Assembly (NCBI RefSeq): GCF_029227915.1
Contig: NC_079876.1
Location: 11,532,001 to 11,596,000 of the forward strand
Direction of reading: 5' to 3'
DNA length: 64,000 nucleotides
Source: Hydractinia symbiolongicarpus
Lineage: Eukaryota; Cnidaria; Hydrozoa; Anthoathecata; Hydractiniidae
The notes under the pieces were generated by a model, which worked only from the letters and a program-made list of their open reading frames with translations, was not told the origin of the DNA and made no database searches. This document shows, piece by piece, positions 60,353 through 64,000 of this stretch (the first letter of the stretch is position 1; the number at the start of each line of letters is the position of its first letter). The position numbers and the translations under genes were made by a program.

Positions 60353-62888
60353 TTTTTAAAATAGCATATATTTAGTAATATGTGCATAACAGGTACAATG
60401 AATAGGTATGACTTATTATTACTTTCTAAGTAACAGCAGTTTAAAGAGTTACCACAATGTGTAGACGTTCGCTAAGTTATATACAAACACGTTACATTTG
60501 TATCAGCGTCGTAAGATTTCTTATTTTTAAACGGTTCATTGATTGAAAAGTACTAGTCCTATGTTTATCGTCATAGTTGTACCTACGTGGGAGTGACATA
60601 ATTCGAAGTGTTTTTGCTCCTACATTTAGGTACCTGCGATTGCACCTTTGTACCTAATTCTTACATTGCATTTCCTCAAACTATGAAAATGTTCGGTTAG
60701 CGACCTGGCATACCTGAAACATGCATTAAAATAAACAAGTATTGAGTACATTTTGGCAAATTCGGATAGCACAGGCTAAAAAAAATGAAACAAAATCAAA
60801 ATTAAAATTAAAATGAATAGACGATAGATTACCATATTATTCTGCTGTGAAAAAAAACCGAAAAAAAATTATAAACAACAAAAAGGCCTGGCATGACCAT
60901 GTTGTCAGTTGCGTAGTTCAATAAAGTCACTAAAATCGTTTTCATATAAAGCAAGATGTCGAATTCCTTGATTTTTAACCACAATAACTTGCTAAATTTC
61001 CACGATGTTTAAAAAAAAGAAGAAAGATTAAGATTAAGAAAAAGATTTTGCCTGAAAATCGGCAATTTGTGACTATAATAAAATATGCACCTGTTATTTC
61101 GAAATTTTTTAAACATGTAGGTACGAAAACACCTTCTTTTTGCAAGTACTTATTCTACTTATTCTACGCATGAACATCGTTTAAAATCAACGTTAAAACT
61201 TGTAAATTATTTTACAAATAACTATTACACAACTTTAGATATGATGGAAGTCTTGCTTAATTTGTGAATAATTGTAGCACGAGAACACCTCTTATTTTCT
61301 TTGTTTTCATTTTTTTTAAATAATTTTTTACTTTCTTAGATCATGCAAGAAACACAATTTTTCTTTTACGTCGGAGATCCAATATTTGTACAATATGCAC
61401 ATGTTGATCTTACCTACATTAAGCACATTCCTATATTTTGGATGTAACCAAAATAGCGTAACTACTAAGACCATTCTGAACATTGTCAACTCAGGTTTGA
61501 AAACTTTCGAGATGCGTGAATCAGATAGTGAGGTTTCCCGATTTCGAAGATTTCTGGAAACAAGGTTTCTTTCGGATTCTGCACTGCGATTATTGCGTAA
61601 ATTACGCGCATGCACTGTTTGAAGCGCGTGTAATATATATTTAGCAGTTAAATACTGTTCTTTCTCTCTCGCAACAAGCTGTTATCGTTAGCTTTAGTAT
61701 TTAACAATTGTTTCCTTTCTTTTATATACTATGTCGAACTCGACAAAACAAGACACCACCTAATCAATGCAAAAGCAAGAGACATCTCCCAAAACAAATC
61801 TTGGAGATAAAGAATGACGCAACAAACAACGATAGTTCAATATTTATTATTCTGTCTAAACATTGTTAAATAGGAAATTATGTTCGAAATTGCTTACGAC
61901 GTCATTGAGTAGCAATTTCAAAGGTTTTTCCTAACCTAAAAAAGCATAAGAACTTCTAGTTCGGCTACTACAAAGTACGGTGGTTTTTATCCTGGAGTAG
62001 GAGACGATTACATTAAAAGTAATCGTCTTCGTGCAATGATCTCACGTCGAAGTTCTCGTTGTAAACTTTACTTGTATTATTTGTACTTCTACATTATTCA
62101 CGACGAGGGATCTCGACGAATTCAGCCAACGCGAAATACCAATGTTTACCAAAAAGTAGTTGCTTTTTGTGTTTGTCAAGATGTAAAAATAATAGAATTA
62201 ACCATGTGATTACTTTTAGTAGTAAACTTTGAAATTTGGCATCTCTTTTATCATATAAATTATTGACGAAATTTGAAAAACTAGTGATAAGATGAAAAGG
62301 AAGTGCTTTCAGCTTTTTTATGTACAATGAATTAAGTTATTAGAAAATAAAGGTGAACACTTGCCTGACAAATATTTGTTTTAGACTTGATCGATGATTT
62401 TTCTGAGTTTTTTTTAAAAAAAAGGGTAAAACCATCAAATATAGTTTTTTTTGATGTTGATTTTGGAACTAATTTTTTCCTGGTCAAGTACAAAATACCT
62501 TCATAAAATCTGACAATGCATATGAATCTGACTTCCGCTATTTGAGTTATTGTGACGTCTGTTGTTTGACCTTTTGTCCCTAAGGCGAAGTTATGAGCCA
62601 CGTTATTTGATGATTGTTTAAAAGTTTTTGTTTCAAAAAGCCAAGCTTTACTGTTTAATTTCGCAACTTTTTATCACCGCTTTGATATTTACTATAACGC
62701 GAAGAACACAAAACAAAAGATAACTATACGCTTTCCAAAAAACTAACAATATAAATGGTCATCGCAGTTTATCTCTCAGTTCTTCAAGTAAATTTTCATA
62801 CAAAATATACTCTTTCTCAAACGATATATGGTCAGCAGTTCACTAACAATTTGCAAAAGAATACAATAACAATGTAAAACATAGTGTG
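60353..62888. other. Array unit, no known gene
   Basis: Minus-orientation unit related to 55,494-57,181, then an orientation change near 61,900 where sequence matches 47,580-47,890 reversed. No supported gene. Confidence 0.5.
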
Positions 62889-62970
62889 CGACGAGGATGG
62901 GATTCGAAACCACGCGGGCAGAGCCCAATAGATTAGCAATCTATCGCCTTAACCACTCGGCCACCTCGTC
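62889..62970 (-). tRNA. tRNA-Ser(GCT), T-stem mismatch
   Basis: As the canonical copy but one T-stem base changed (GTGGTTTCG). Anticodon GCT kept. Confidence 0.75.
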
Positions 62971-64000
62971 TTAGTGACAGAGCATATATTTACTAATATG
63001 TTGGTAACAGCTACAATGTATTTGTATAACATATTATTACTTTCTAAGTAATAGCAGCTGTAAAGAGTTAACACAACATGAAGAAGTTCCACAAAATAAA
63101 TACAATTTTTTTTACATTCGTATTATCATCGTAAGTCTTTTTCCTTTCAAACGAATCATTGATTGTGAAGTAAAAAATCCTACATTTATCGCCAAAGTTA
63201 TATGTTGTGAGGGAGTAATATATTACGAAAAAACTTACTTATACTTTTTAAATGATACCTTTGACTGCATTTTTGTATTAAATTTTTAAAATACGAGTAC
63301 AGAAACTGTGATGAATGCTCGTTTTAGAAACTTAACTTATCGTTCATTAAAATAAAAAATGGTTTTAGTATATTTTTGCAAAATTAAGGGTCACGAACTA
63401 AATAAAATCGAAACCGAATTAAAATAAAAATCAAATGAAACAGTAAATAGCATATCGCATTTCTAGTTGCGTCGTTTAAGCAACACCTTGTTAAATTTCA
63501 CACAGTTCAGGATAAGATATTGCATAAAAATGAACAATTTGTGGCTATTATAGAAAATGCCTCAATATTTCGCAATTTTTCGAACATGCAAAAACAGCTT
63601 TTTATTGCAATTACTTGTTAACGTGATTAAGTTAAATGGTTAAAGCAAAGCTAGTTAACTTACTCATGAACATCGTTAAAAAACAACGTTAAAACTGGTA
63701 AATTATTTTCAAAACAACTATTACAAAACTTTAGATATGATGGAAATCTTTCTTAATTTGTGGATAATTGTAGGAAAAGAGCGCCTTTTAATTTGTTTTT
63801 AGATATTTATTAAAAAAATAAAGTTCTTAGGTCGTGTAAAAACAACTAATTATCATTCTGTCCAGCTCGCAAACACCCAGAATAATGACAATTGTCAAAA
63901 TGCGTGAATCATAGGATTAACCTAAAAACCTAAAAAATCATGTTTCTACATTTTAAATGGATACCTGTGATTGCACCTTTGTATTCAATTTTATACATTA
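62971..64000. other. Diverged array unit running off the window
   Basis: Older, more diverged unit copy. The last ~70 bases match 54,550-54,620, so another unit starts at the window edge. Confidence 0.5.

Noticed and set aside
1-64000. CRISPR array or bacterial operon
   Set aside because: The direct repeats are long tRNA-bearing units, not short repeats with unique spacers, and genes have introns.

Overview
This looks like nuclear DNA of an animal, most likely a cnidarian. It is AT-rich, its genes have spliced introns, it carries an astacin protease joined to a kringle domain, and it is crowded with transposons (Polinton, MULE, piggyBac-like MITE, Helitron-like, BEL/Pao and CR1/L2-like LINE). 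The cnidarian call is inferred from protein style, not proven.

Region 1 (1-3.78 kb): gene-poor DNA with one end of a TTAA-flanked MITE and a decayed LINE reverse-transcriptase fragment. Region 2 (3,782-22,393): a complete but decayed Polinton/Maverick. Terminal inverted repeats of about 370 bp are flanked by a near-matching target duplication. Its genes are protein-primed DNA polymerase, a small SAP-like protein, integrase, packaging ATPase, major and minor capsid proteins, and six smaller proteins of unknown or structural role. I found no cysteine protease. Most genes carry in-frame stops or frameshifts.

A second transposon is nested inside the Polinton (11,856-17,375): a MULE with 74-bp inverted repeats, a perfect 9-bp target duplication, a nine-exon transposase gene, and a convergent second gene encoding an HMG-box plus C2H2 zinc-finger protein. 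Its insertion cuts a small Polinton gene in two.

Region 3 (22.4-32.5 kb) holds host genes on the minus strand: a secreted astacin-kringle metalloprotease (22,758-27,319), then two paralogous secreted proteins with eight matched cysteines (29,876-30,247 and 31,378-31,839). A 128-bp Helitron-like element lies in an intron of the protease gene.

Region 4 (about 32.7-64 kb) is a repeat landscape built around tRNA-Ser(GCT). Fourteen tRNA copies (eleven whole or nearly so, three pseudogenes) sit in repeated units. A 5.4-kb unit is tandemly duplicated (34,166-44,330). A large inverted repeat follows, with 4.5-kb arms 48,771-53,290 and 54,547-59,079, and units continue to the window end, so the array probably extends further. 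Two Helitron-like elements stand head to tail at 45,387-46,480.
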